DNA of 64,000 nucleotides. Source: Cryptomeria japonica (taxonomy: Eukaryota > Streptophyta > Pinopsida > Cupressales > Cupressaceae). A program made the translations under genes and the position numbers. The notes below the pieces were generated by a model. The model saw nothing but the letters and a program-made list of their open reading frames with translations, was not told the origin of the DNA and made no database searches. Location of the stretch: assembly GCF_030272615.1 (NCBI RefSeq), contig NC_081409.1, forward strand, positions 18,912,260-18,976,259, in the 5' to 3' direction. The first letter of the stretch is position 1; every line of letters starts with the position of its first letter. Shown here one piece after another: positions 13,224-24,027 of this stretch.

Positions 13224-16200
13224 TGTTGGTATTATGTTGTTATTGATGTCAGCTAGTATAGTCAACCGATATGTAGGAAGGGGTATGCACACAAACAAAT
13301 CAAGTGTGTTACTGGTAAACATGAGATACAACTTCTACTGGGAAACATGACCACTGGTAAGAAAACAAAAGACAATTTTAATCCACCGGTAGGCATGATA
13401 ATCAGGTTGCACATTGTTGACATGTTTCACTCAAGGATAATACCAGTATGAAGGCAGGTGTAATTTAACTGGTAAATGGACTTAGTGGATGGATCGGTGT
13501 GTTTGATGACAAGTAAAGTTGACCCTGATAATATGATGAAACTATAAAGATCCGTTCAACTACTGAGAGGGGGGGGGATGAATCAATAGATAGAAAATTA
13601 ACTGAACTTTCACCAAACTTATTTCCAACTTAGAAACAACTCACAAAGTTTACCGGTTTAGACACTTTAACAAATTTGGAACTGCACTATTAAATCTTAT
13701 CAGTTGACCTAATACTTTAGTAATATAAAGCAACAGATCAGAAACTTAAATACCTTTTGACCAAAACCTTAAACCACTTCACTAATACCAGCAATAACAT
13801 ATTTGAGATTATTTCTAGTCATTTAAACATATATATGTAGATTTACTAGTCATTCATATCAACCATACCAAAAACACATCCACAAAATCATTCACCACTT
13901 GACACAAAGATTTTTCACATGGAAACCCAAATGGGAAAATCCATAGTGGCGATGAATACCCACAAATATTATTTGAACTCTTTTGAATTTCACCATGTTA
14001 GGAGCCAAGCATGGTTAGAAGCTTATACAATAATTATGTTTTGTTAGGAACAGATCCAGTTAAGGACCACCTGGTTAAGGGATTGACTACAAATACCCTG
14101 TTAAAGGTAACCTCAATGGAGGATTCCAAATCCAAGCTAATGGATCACTTGGTTAGAGGATTTCAACAACAACCCTGTTAGAGCTTACCCTACGAGGGGA
14201 TTTCAAACTGTTGTAATGGTTAGAGAGCAACAAGTTCTTGACTGATCTCGAAATAGCACTTCCTTGCTGAATTAGATCCTTTATCGCTCCTATATGCCTT
14301 CACATCATTTCGCAGACACACCTCCTAGTTTGACAACAATCACTTTCACACTCTATCAAATTACCAACAACTCATTAAAATAACCATCGACCTTATAAAT
14401 AAATACATTAGGTCGATAACACAACATAGATACTACAATTCTCATAGAGATTACAAACATATCAATTCAATCTTGATCGTTAGATTACATTGCAATCAAC
14501 TTCACATTCTTCTAGGCATCTAGAACCGCTCCTAGATCATCGCACTTTGAATTTTTTAACTCATCATGTGTTTGTCACTTCATACTATGCATTTGATCAT
14601 TCCCAAGATAAATGATTATCTTTTATGTGCCAAAACCATCTAGAAACTCATCACGTGCAACATGCTTACATGGCATCTTCATCACCAATCATCATCCAAT
14701 CATAAATCATCACAACTGATCTCCAAGCTCCATTTGTTAGGGTTCTTCTTCTCAACTGGTTAGGGTTACCAATTGATCTTCACTGCTTCAATACCGATTG
14801 GTTTTACTGCTTCATTACCAAATGCTTTTGCTGCTTCATTTCCGGTTGTAATACTTGCTTCATTATTGGTTACAATTGACATCAATGACAACACTTCTAA
14901 TCTTCATGTAATTCCAATAGACCCATCGACAAAAAAAGGAAAACAAGCATGAAGGGTAACTAGTAAGGTGACATGTACATGCAGGGTTAGTCAACCAATG
15001 AGAAAGAACTGATAGAGTGCCTTGGATGGTGAATGAATCTAAACCAACTCTATAGACTAAACAAAGGTGGATGTCGACAAGGATGACATGTGGATACTAG
15101 GTCGCAAGCATCCAAAGGTCGGTGAAGTGTCCATTGACATGGTAGGTGATGAGTAGGTTGACTTTAAATGAGGAACCCATAAATCATAGGTTGATGACAA
15201 AAGAGCGTGGCTCGAGGCGGATCAAGTTGCAGATGTTCCTTTGTGATCTAAAAAAAGCAAGACAATCTGATCTTCGTGCCCATTGGTCGAAGGAAACAAC
15301 TGAGGCATTAATGGTGATTGACAGAACAAGGCCGAAAATTAAGTTGCAGGTTGTTAAATATAGAAAGCATGTACAGATATCTTCATAAGTGGCGGTGGTG
15401 TTGGATCTACTATAGATCATCAATCGAGGAGATGAGATTCGATTATATTTGATACAAATCCACTTGATGGAGAAAAAACCTAACATGCCTAGTTTGAATG
15501 TTGGTTTTTGCAGGAAAATTCAAGTATAAATATATAGATTGAAGACTTAAGATGATGATGTTGCTTGGTGATTAGTGTTGGTGAAGAGAGAGTGATAGAG
15601 TGATAGACAAAGTAGAGGGTAAAACAGAGAAATATAAAAAGTGCCAAGTGTTGGAGAGAAATTGACAGAAAGAGTGTAACCGGTGCAAGGGTTCATTAGA
15701 GGTCTAACCGGTAAGAGTCAGGTGACCGACAAGCTTCTATTGAGTATTTAGCAGATGTGAAAATATGTAGTGTGTGGACTAGATAGGAGGCAACAGAGTT
15801 TGTGGCAGTGAAGGATTGAACTGGTTGAGATTGAAAGAGGCAGAAGCAAGGCAAAAGAAAATTCAGATAGAGGTGAACAGATAACCGACATAAATCGGAG
15901 GAGAATTGAACCGATAGAGATAAAGTGGAACCGATAAAGAGTTTTAATTAAAGGTGTTACAAAACCCATTTATAACGAGGCTAAAACATCGTATTGTTTT
16001 TATTTTGTTGTATTTCACTGAGTTGGATCTTGGTGCAGGGGTTGGTGCCCTAAAAGTTGTAAAAACGGTTTTTCATTGTGAGGCTAGATTGGAGTAGTAG
16101 ACTCCAACAACATTTCTCACCGAGGTTTTTCCCACATTGGGTTTTCCTCGTATATATGGTGTTATGTATTGTGTGTCTTTATGTGTTTGCATTTGATCAC

Positions 16201-16330
16201 TTTCCTTATCTCATCGGTATATCCTTATTGTGTTTGATTTACTAACCGGTACCAAGAGTTAGGTTTAAAAGGTTTAGATTATTGGAAACCACTGATTCAC
16301 CCTCCTCTCAATGGTACATTGTGTTCAACA
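13224..16330 (+). repeat. 3' LTR of the copia relic, interrupted
   Basis: Begins TGTTGGTATTATG after the purine tract and ends ...CCCTCCTCTCAATGG...GTGTTCAACA. The reverse solo LTR at 13526-14919 and its duplication are nested inside; without them the LTR is about 1.7 kb. A 5' LTR partner was not found upstream, so the element is 5' truncated or its 5' end is beyond recognition. Confidence 0.7.
13526..14919 (-). repeat. Reverse-orientation solo LTR (1394 bp)
   Basis: Flanked by the perfect 5 bp duplication GACCC (13521-13525 and 14920-14924). Read on the minus strand it starts (mutated) TATTGGAATTACATGAAG and ends TTTCATCATATTATCA, matching the LTR at 1938-3350. It carries the usual 'cccccccctctcag' block near its 3' end (about 13565-13580 on plus). 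There is no internal sequence. Confidence 0.88.
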
Positions 16331-16640
16331 AGCCTATAGCAAGGTTGCGAACAATGTATGAGCAAGGCCAGGTGAAGCTAGTGCAGAGCACTGCACAACT
16401 GGCCACTATGATGGGGAAAAGAGACCAAGCCCTGGTTGAGGTTCAAATTGTTCTCATGGAGAAAGATTAGGAATTGATGAGGGTAGAGAGTGGTGAGAGA
16501 GAACGTGATGCCCTGCAGAGCTGGGTTGATGATCTCCAAAGACAGGTTGATGTTGCCTAACATGGTGTAGTTGGTGACCTTGGTCACCCTCGAGTGCACC
16601 AGTTGATGTTGGACCTAAACTATAGATTTCTTTGGCTTTT
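16331..16640 (+). pseudogene. Coiled-coil coding relic next to the copia 3' LTR
   Basis: Just outside the LTR end there is a Gln/Glu-rich, heptad-like frame with residues such as MYEQGQVKLVQSTAQLATM and a later DALQSWVDDLQRQVDVA. It has stops at about 16468 and 16558. It looks like a coiled coil. It may be the tail of a gag-like or PMD-type retroelement protein into which the copia element inserted, but I do not recognise a family. Confidence 0.35.
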
Positions 16641-17416
16641 CAAACTTTACCCATGTAGCTAACAATTTTTTTTTACTTGAAATTGATGAAATGAAAAGGG
16701 TTTATTAAGGAAATTATCAATTTTCCACCAATATAAATTATGTCTTATTTTGAATTTAGTAAATTATTATTATTGATTTTCTACATGTATTATGACTAAA
16801 GTCCTGAGTAATAGACTAATTGAAAAACATCTATAACTTTCAAATAGTTTTACATTTTTCAAATCTAAAGGATGCACCACATTCTAGGATTAAAATAAAA
16901 ATTGAATTTCATAGAGTTTTGACCAAGCTATGGTAGTCAAACATATGCGTTTTTATATTTTTTAAAAAATTCTCGTAAAAATTTCAAAAGTAATTATTTT
17001 CTTATAAAAAAATTACCAAAAAATATGTAGCACATCCAAGCATGTCTCCTGCACTTTTATTTAAATTTTCATAAAAATATTATCTTTTTCTTGTACTTAG
17101 GTTGGTTAGACATACAATTGATTTTTATCTTCTTTTTTTCAAAAATTTAGTACTACTACATTGAAATTTCAAATTTTCACCAAATAGATTTTTTTTGGAA
17201 AACAACTAGTCGTTTAGAAACTATATTCAATTTGTTACACATTTTGTTCTTACATATAATTTTTGAAATTTTGTTGATAACCTATTCAAAATTCATGTCA
17301 AGTTGCCTAACTCTGCTTTTTTAATTTCATTGCCACTTAAGGGCCTAGTTAAATGGTCCCTCGTGATCTTGCACATACCCTCATAATTAAAAGTTCAATT
17401 ATATATCTAAATATAA
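16641..17416. other. AT-rich intergenic stretch
   Basis: No gene or structured repeat recognised. Poly-A/T runs dominate. Confidence 0.5.
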
Positions 17417-17935
17417 TCTCAAAAGGATTTGAGCCTAGTACAAATTGAATCCACACATATTAGTTGTTTGAGATAATTGAATACTTTATCTTCATCAATA
17501 ATGCTAGCTAGTAGCACTCAACAAATGGTTGTTAACAACTTCAATGATTGTACTTGAAAAATACCAACTCACCTAGTTTTGCAAGTTCATTCCTTCTATA
17601 AATATGCTATCCATTGACTTATCTGTAGCCAACATATTTACGAACACTATCTTGTTATTGTAGTCTTTTAATTTCACACATGTCTCGCATTCCATGTTTT
17701 ACATTCAAGAAAACTCATTGTAAGATTTGAATTCAATATAATCATATTATACAACTACACAAAAGAAATAAATTAAACATGTGATGAAAAAAATACAAAA
17801 AAGAAGGAAATAAAAAATGTGATGAACAAAAAACAAATATACAAAATGTTTCTCCTATTAAATCGTTGAAGACCACGCTTGTGATGGTGCTCTTAGTAGT
17901 TGGGAACTCATTCTTGATGTTAAGGATAACTTCCA
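17417..17935. repeat. Dispersed repeat, copy 1 (partner 34708-35163)
   Basis: Collinear similarity to 34708-35163: both contain 'aaaaggatttga', 'gttgttaacaa', 'cttgcaagttcattcct', 'ataaatatgctatc', 'attatacaactacacaaaaga' and 'cttgtgatggt'. The two copies lie in the same orientation on either side of the GULLO gene. It could be an uncharacterised transposon or the flank of a tandem gene duplication. Confidence 0.7.
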
Positions 17936-18166
17936 TGTGTCAAAACAAGATGACCGTGACTTGCCTCCTACAATGGGTTCTATAGCTCTTACAGCTTGAC
18001 AACTTTTTCTCTCTCAATTTGATGTTTTATGTTTTAAGGATTTGCCTTCACTAGGTTTCAAGTTGTGACTATCTCCACCTATCTTTTTCACTGGCATAGT
18101 ATATATATAGATAGATAGACAGATGCCTAGTTCATTAAAAATACATACTTATCAATCGATCAATAT

Positions 18167-18815
18167 TATCTCTAAATATTTCTTCCAATTTATATATAAT
18201 GAAAACTAAATAAAAGTAAAAGTAAGAAAATAAATTACATAACATTGAACATAAGATGTATTAATGTTTATCAAAGATCAAATGGATCAAAATTTAAGGA
18301 CTTGCATGGCTAGACTTCGTGGTTTTACTTTCAACCACCCTCTTTTTTGTATGAATATTGTGCTATTATCTTTTTTATGAAGTTAAATAAGAAATATTGA
18401 TAAAAAGAAATAAGTGGTGTAAACAATATTTGCACATTATTTGTTGGTAATAGCATAGTGTGATGAATAAATTGTGGTGTTGTGATTCTTGTCAGGAATG
18501 TTCAAATCTCTATTGGGATGTTATTGCGAGTCCCATCCCTCATTTCAAACTTCTCTGACTCATACCTTTGATCAAAAGCATTTACTTTATATTGCATCAA
18601 ACTTCCCAACCTCTACACACACAAGCATCATGGTAAACTTTTACTACTTCATAGAAATAGCCCCAGTCAAGAGTATAATGTGCATCTTTTGAGCACACAC
18701 ATAATTGAGGTCACTTTTTCGTCCCTTAATCCCAACAAACTACCAGACCATCCAATTGAAAGATACTCTAAGAATCATGTTTGTATTTGACACTAAAGAA
18801 CTTCTATGATTTGTT
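18167..18815 (-). pseudogene. Decayed tandem copy of the GULLO 3' end
   Basis: About 650 bp is repeated in tandem: 18167-18815 matches 18822-19480 in order. The matching parts are the block 'tctctaaatatttctt', the block 'gaaataagtgg', 'atgttattgc', and then the coding end of GULLO. The part at 18585-18815 corresponds to the Cys-rich C-terminus of the last exon on the minus strand, but it has many substitutions and a deletion of about 25 bp near 18710, so it is not coding. It is best explained by a local duplication followed by decay. Confidence 0.75.
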
Positions 18816-19063
18816 GTGTTTCTCTCTAAATATTTCTTCTAATTTACATATAATAAAGATTAAAAGTAAAAACAATAAAATAATTTACATAATATTGAAT
18901 ATAAGATAATAATTTCAATATCTATCAAAAGTTAAATGGATTGTAATTTAAGGAAAACAATAAAAAATAAGAAATAAGTGGTATTGTTGACCTTCTTTAT
19001 ATTCAATACATTTTTGTTATAGATTTGCTATACATAACATTCTTTTATTATATGTTGTTAATA

Positions 19064-19140
19064 ACATAGTGTGATGGTTACATTGCAATGTAATTTTCAA
19101 ACATAGTGTGATGGTTATATTGCAATGTAATTTTCAAACA
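19064..19140. repeat. 37 bp tandem duplication
   Basis: Two adjacent copies of 'atagtgtgatggttacattg...ttttcaaac' differing at one base, in the 3' flank of GULLO. Confidence 0.8.
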
Positions 19141-19245
19141 TCTATTAGAATGTTATTGCTAAATATTCATATTGAAAATGAGATCTCCATCTCTCATCTC
19201 TGAATTTTCAGATTCATAACTCAGATCAAAAGCATTTGCTTTGCA

Positions 19246-20063
19246 TTAACTTTCTCGACCTCTGCACACACGAGCATCAGTATAAACTCTTCCTGCTTCA
19301 CAGAAATAGCCTCGATCAGGAGCACATTGTGCATCTTTTGAGCACACACATAGTCCTTCCAAAGCGCACCCATCTTTCAATACGGTCACTTGTTTGTCTC
19401 TTAACCCCAGCAAACTATCAGTCCATTCACTCGAAAAGATACCCTGTGGATCATATTTGTTCTTGGCACTCAAGAACTCATATGATTTACTGTATTTATT
19501 AATAACACTATCAAATGCAAGGTTTCGATTCTTTCCCCAGTGAGGCAGAGAACCATACTTGAAAAAACCCATCTGTTCAATTTCCTCAAAAACATCTTCA
19601 TAGAGCCGAGGAGTGTTGGGATCATTTGATCTATAATATGTAATATCCATGTCTACAGAATCTTCCTCTTTTCCCAAATGAGCACTGGAAGCTTTTACAA
19701 AACGCATGAGAATACCACTGTAGAGCTCAAGCCCACACTTGCTAATGGGGTTCATGTCTCTTAGTTTCTTAACATCAGAGAGAAACTCAGAGATCCTAGA
19801 GACACTGATACTCATGCCTGTTTGATGGAAGAACAAGCCTTTGATTCTAGGGTCCCATGCACATGATGTGAGAAGTCCATTCTCTGAACTAGTAAGACAT
19901 GAACCAGCAGATTGCATTTTGTTCTGGTATCCAATCACTGGGTATCCTGTAAATAGTAGATTATTGTTCTTCAGTCCTGCCCCTGTGCTTAGAATGGTAG
20001 AAACTTGAATTGCAGAGAGAATACACTTTCCCTCGCCATTACTTGTGGCTTCTTTAGCCTCCT
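19246..20063 (-). CDS. L-gulono-1,4-lactone oxidase-like, last exon (C-terminal ALO domain)
   Basis: The exon is fully open from the acceptor TTTGTAG at 20064-20070 to the TAA at 19246-19248. It encodes the C-terminal aldonolactone-oxidase domain of plant GULLO proteins. Landmarks: FTGYPVIGYQNKMQSAGSC, SKCGLELYSGILMRF, DITYYRSNDPNTPRLYEDV, the conserved HWGKNRNLAFD, YDPQGIFSSEWTD, and a Cys-rich tail CALEGLCVCSKDAQCA typical of the plant subfamily. In plants these FAD enzymes oxidise L-gulono-1,4-lactone toward ascorbate and usually carry a signal peptide. The incoming splice phase (1) agrees with the preceding exon. No stops or shifts were seen. Confidence 0.93.
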
Positions 20064-20211
20064 CTACAAAGAGATATCAGATTATTAGTAGACTCATTTC
20101 ATATCATATACTGTTTCACTGGAAACATGTCAAATGAAAGTTTACAATAAACAGTATAGGGCTTTTGTTTTAAGTGGTTCATTTGAAATCATACTTATTT
20201 TTACAATAAAA

Positions 20212-20321
20212 TCTGTTTATCAATGTATTTTAAGATGAACTATCGAAATAAGTCAAAACTTAGAGTTCTGTTTATCAATGTATTTTAAGATGAACTATCG
20301 AAATAAGTCAAAACTTAGAGT
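20212..20321. repeat. 55 bp perfect tandem duplication in GULLO intron 2
   Basis: Two identical 55 bp units (20212-20266 and 20267-20321) beginning tctgtttatcaatg lie in the 332 bp intron between the last two exons. The perfect identity indicates a recent duplication. Confidence 0.95.
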
Positions 20322-20395
20322 TGTTGTTTAAGTTGAAATTGTCAACATATGACAATCTAATAAAAATGAGAAAAGCAATCATTTGATCCTGTTAC

Positions 20396-20651
20396 CTGCA
20401 GCTCTGGTTGTGGCCAAAAGTGCAGTTGATTGAGGCTGAAAGCCAATGAAATCATTAACTCCATTACCAGATGAATTGATAGAGAGCCTGTCATCCACTC
20501 TGCAAACAACTTTGTATTGGGAAGAATACCAAGTTAGATCTGCAAACTCATGCTCCAATCTGAATTTCACTATTCTGTTTTCTATGTTGAAATCACTTTT
20601 GTAAACATTTGTGATGGAACGCTTGAACATAGCTTCTAGTTGAAAGGTCAC
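20396..20651 (-). CDS. L-gulono-1,4-lactone oxidase-like, middle exon
   Basis: A 256 bp exon bounded by a CAAG acceptor (ending at 20652) and a GCAG|GTAAC donor. It starts in phase 0 with VTFQLEAMFKRSI, contains EFADLTWYSSQYKVVCRVDDR and SINSSGNGVNDF, and ends in phase 1. It links the FAD-binding domain to the ALO domain. The order, phases and lack of stops agree with an ordinary three-exon plant GULLO. Confidence 0.92.
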
Positions 20652-21833
20652 CTTGCAAGTCAACCATACTAACTATTCAATCTTATATTCTATATTATAG
20701 TTGAAACACGTGTTAACATATACTACCACAATGAAGACAGACCAATTTTTTCTCTGGTCACAGTAGTTCTCTTATTATCTTACAATGGAGCCAATATAAC
20801 TTACAAGAAAACTTATATCGCCAACATCTTTTTAGGGATTGATCTATAGTGGCACTTCTTCAATTTATTTTTTTAATGGATAGTTTTCTATATTACAATT
20901 TAGAAAATAGTTTTATATATATTAACAAATTTAAATTGTTAAAGAATTTAATATAAAGAATATTTTTGATAAATTATTTATTTATAAGAATGATTATTTA
21001 TAAAATTATTTGTTGAGGATTTTTTAAATTTTGCGTTGTAAAGATATGTAGAAGGCAAACACCTCCTGTATAGAGTTTTTTTCGATTTGTAGAACTTCTT
21101 AGTTGAAATAATAATATAATTTGTTCATCTATTTTGTAATTGTTAATTTTATTTTGTTTGAAATTTGTTTAATTGTTTCTTTAAAAATACCAAATTTAGT
21201 CTAGTGGATTATCCACTAAATTACTAACTTAATTTAGATTGGTGGTACTAAAGTCTAATTGCTTTGTCTGGTAAAATACAAGTGTCAAGATATCGTAAAC
21301 TTGGGTTGAAGACGAGATATATTTGATTATCTTCCCAAAAGAAATAAATAATTGTAGATTTGTTATGTCCTTAAATTATTGATTGTATTAGGATATGTGT
21401 GATTGAATTATGGCTAGCAAACCCTTGATTAAGTTATATGATCATTCATATAGTCCTTTTTAAGTAGTTAGGTTGATCTATTGGAAATCTAGAACATGAG
21501 TATGATATATATAAGTGATGGTGTTTAGTTTCTTGTCATCATTTCTTATTTTATTCATATTGAATAATTTTAGAGTTTTCCTCCTTGAAGTAGCTTATTC
21601 TACTATTCAATATTTGTTAGTGATTCTTATTCTATTTTCAGTTGTTTTTTCCATTCTCTTCAACTTCAATTTTAATATATAATTCTATAAAAATAAATTA
21701 ATAAACTAAAACTTTTTCTTCTTTTCTTTTATAATGTTTAATAACTTTAACTACAGTCAGGTTTCTAATCCCAACCAAATAGAAAAGGTTAGAGCATGCT
21801 AAACAAATAAGAACAGATTTTGATTGTGATTAC

Positions 21834-22195
21834 CTGAGAAATCACACCAAGGACTCCAAGAGAAACCTTTGCAGCATTGAGGTCCATGTCTTGTTCAGTG
21901 AGAGTCGCAACCTTAGCATATCCTTCTTCTTGAGAAGCAGGGACTACCAATCTCATCCCCACAACATATTCATGAACTGCACTGCCTTTCCCAAACAGAG
22001 AGCTGCCATGAGCCCCAGTGCCTAACATGCCTCCAACACTTACTCCCAACAAGTATGGAGAATGAGGCAAAGCAAGCCCATGTTCAGCAGCACTGTCAAT
22101 CAAATCCTTCAAGCCCATGCCACTTTCAACAGTTATTCTCATGGATGTTTCATCTAAAGACACACCATGGTTTAAATCTCTTGAACTGATGATGA
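21834..22195 (-). CDS. L-gulono-1,4-lactone oxidase-like, 3' half of the interrupted exon
   Basis: Encodes the core of the FAD-binding PCMH-type domain: [10 protein letters not shown]-like strand ([18 protein letters not shown]), [19 protein letters not shown], the glycine-rich [19 protein letters not shown], and [14 protein letters not shown]. It ends at a CAG|GTAATC donor (21834/21833). The exon is cut at 22195/22196 by the copia element and resumes at 31202. The bases 22191-22195 (GATGA) are the target duplication. Apart from the insertion, the frame is intact on both sides. Confidence 0.93.
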
Positions 22196-23952
22196 TGTTG
22201 ACCCTGATTTGACCTTGATGCCAAAAAGTATACGTAGTGGCTAATTCCTAATCATGGTTAAGTTTTTGACTCCCATCGGGCAATATGGATGGTTGCGTGG
22301 CAGTAAAGGATAAATGCACATGTTATTTGACTAAGCACTTATGTCTTGGAAATAATGATCCACGTGGTGGGCAACGTAATGTGGACTTCAAATAAGTTTC
22401 TTTTTCATTTGTTATGGATGCTCAGTCTTGGTTAAGCTTGGAAAAGAAGTTTGATTGTTCGCATTTCATCTCTACATTTTTCAAACCCTAGCTATCACTG
22501 TATATTATGCGGAAAATGTGGAACGTTTCCTTGAAATCTGCATATGGGTTTTTGATATGTTTACCAGTCCAGTGCAAGCTTTTGATTGATAGTATTTTTG
22601 ACTCTGTTCGTTGGCATAAAATGAAGATTATGTGGATTCGGCCGTCGCTTTTCTACAGTTTTTTTTATGGTCTTCAATGACAGGTATTCTCTATAACTTT
22701 ATTTTGTACAAGAGCAAATTAATGGACGAAATGGAGAAAACTTGTTACTCTCTGGTGATTTTTCGAATCAGTTATGGTAAATGTTTTGTTCATTTTGTTT
22801 TTATTTTGGAAATGAAAAAGAATGAAAGAGTTATTGTTGTTTATCTTCTGTTAGTTGAAGAAGAGCTGTTTATTTAAAATGAAAGGAAAACAGTTGCTGT
22901 AACTGTGTACCGTAATACAGTTTCTTTCTCTCAACCCTAACGTGGGTTTTGCAAACTACTTCGTGAGTTTCTTATGAAGACTTGTCTGTTGTTTTTGGCA
23001 TATATAAAACGTTTGATTCTCAGAACAGATGACATGTGAAAAATAGTGAGATACAGTGAGACAAGTGTGAAGAAAGTAATAACATTTTAAACAGTGCAGT
23101 AGATTACCAGTCACAGCCGAGGGGTTTCTTAAGAATCAATACTCTGTTTTTGTTACAGAGTATATGAAACTTTGTTGATGTGAAACCATATTGTTCAGGG
23201 TTTTTCAAAACCATATTGTTCAGAGCATATGAGGCTTTAATGATTTGAAACTAGATTTTTTGTCAGAGATTGGATAGTGTTAATTTTATCCTTGAAGAAT
23301 ATTGTTGCAAAATTATTCATATGTACAGACTGGTAAAATATTCTCGCTTCAATCCCTGATGGTTTTGTGACTGCAAGAATAAAATGCATGCATAAAATCA
23401 CCAGTGGTTGTAAGCTCGAGTTAAAATATTCATTGATAAGAAGAGGGGTTGGTGCTCCTTGAGGCCTTGTGGTTTCTAAAACATGTGAACTGAGTTGGTG
23501 CTCTTTTTTGAATCAATATAAGGGATCTTCCGAGTGGTTTTTCTACCCCAAGAGGGTTTTCCACTCATGAAAAATATTGTGTTATGTGCATTGTCGTGTT
23601 TCATTCTGTTTTACTAGTGTATGCTCTGATACATCATATTTTCAGTCCTCTTTATCTCATACTCTGTTTAGTTGGATTTATGTAATGCAATATTGAAAGT
23701 ACTGTTTTAATGTTTCAAGTTTGTGTAATATTTTAATACCATTGTTTTTAAAACAAGGTCTGAATCAAATGTTTTAGTTGGTTCAATGGTATATTTCATA
23801 CTGCATTAATGTGTTTCAACAATGTGTTAAGTCTCAGCCATCTGTGCACACAGTGAATTAAAATTGTCAAGGTCCATAAAAGTATAACTCATTAAAATTT
23901 GTCACACTCTGATTCACCCCCCCCCCTCTCAGAGTGTTTTCCACTTCCAACA
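22196..23952 (+). repeat. 5' LTR of the young copia element
   Basis: 1757 bp, near-identical to 29442-31196. It contains a likely core promoter TATATAAAAC at 23001-23010 and a C10 run before CTCTCAGAGTG near the 3' end. The 81-codon open frame at 22632-22877 is repeated in the other LTR only because the LTRs are identical; I do not regard it as a gene. Confidence 0.95.
23001..23010 (+). promoter_or_regulatory. TATA box in the 5' LTR
   Basis: TATATAAAAC, mid-LTR, positioned where the U3/R boundary of copia LTRs is expected. The duplicate is at 30247 in the 3' LTR. Confidence 0.6.
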
Positions 23953-23954
23953 AG

Positions 23955-23966
23955 TGGTATCAGAGC
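23955..23966 (+). other. Primer-binding site (initiator tRNA-Met)
   Basis: TGGTATCAGAGC, two bases after the LTR end; the standard plant LTR-retrotransposon sequence complementary to the 3' end of initiator tRNA-Met. Confidence 0.93.
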
Positions 23967-24027
23967 CTAGGGTCCCTCATATAGGTCTGTCCTAGGGATT
24001 GTTCCTGGTCATTTGGAAATATTTTTT

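Noticed and set aside
22632-22877. 81-codon frame, found again at 29878-30123, as a conserved small protein
   Set aside because: Both copies lie in the two LTRs of one element; the identity reflects the shared LTR, not selection.
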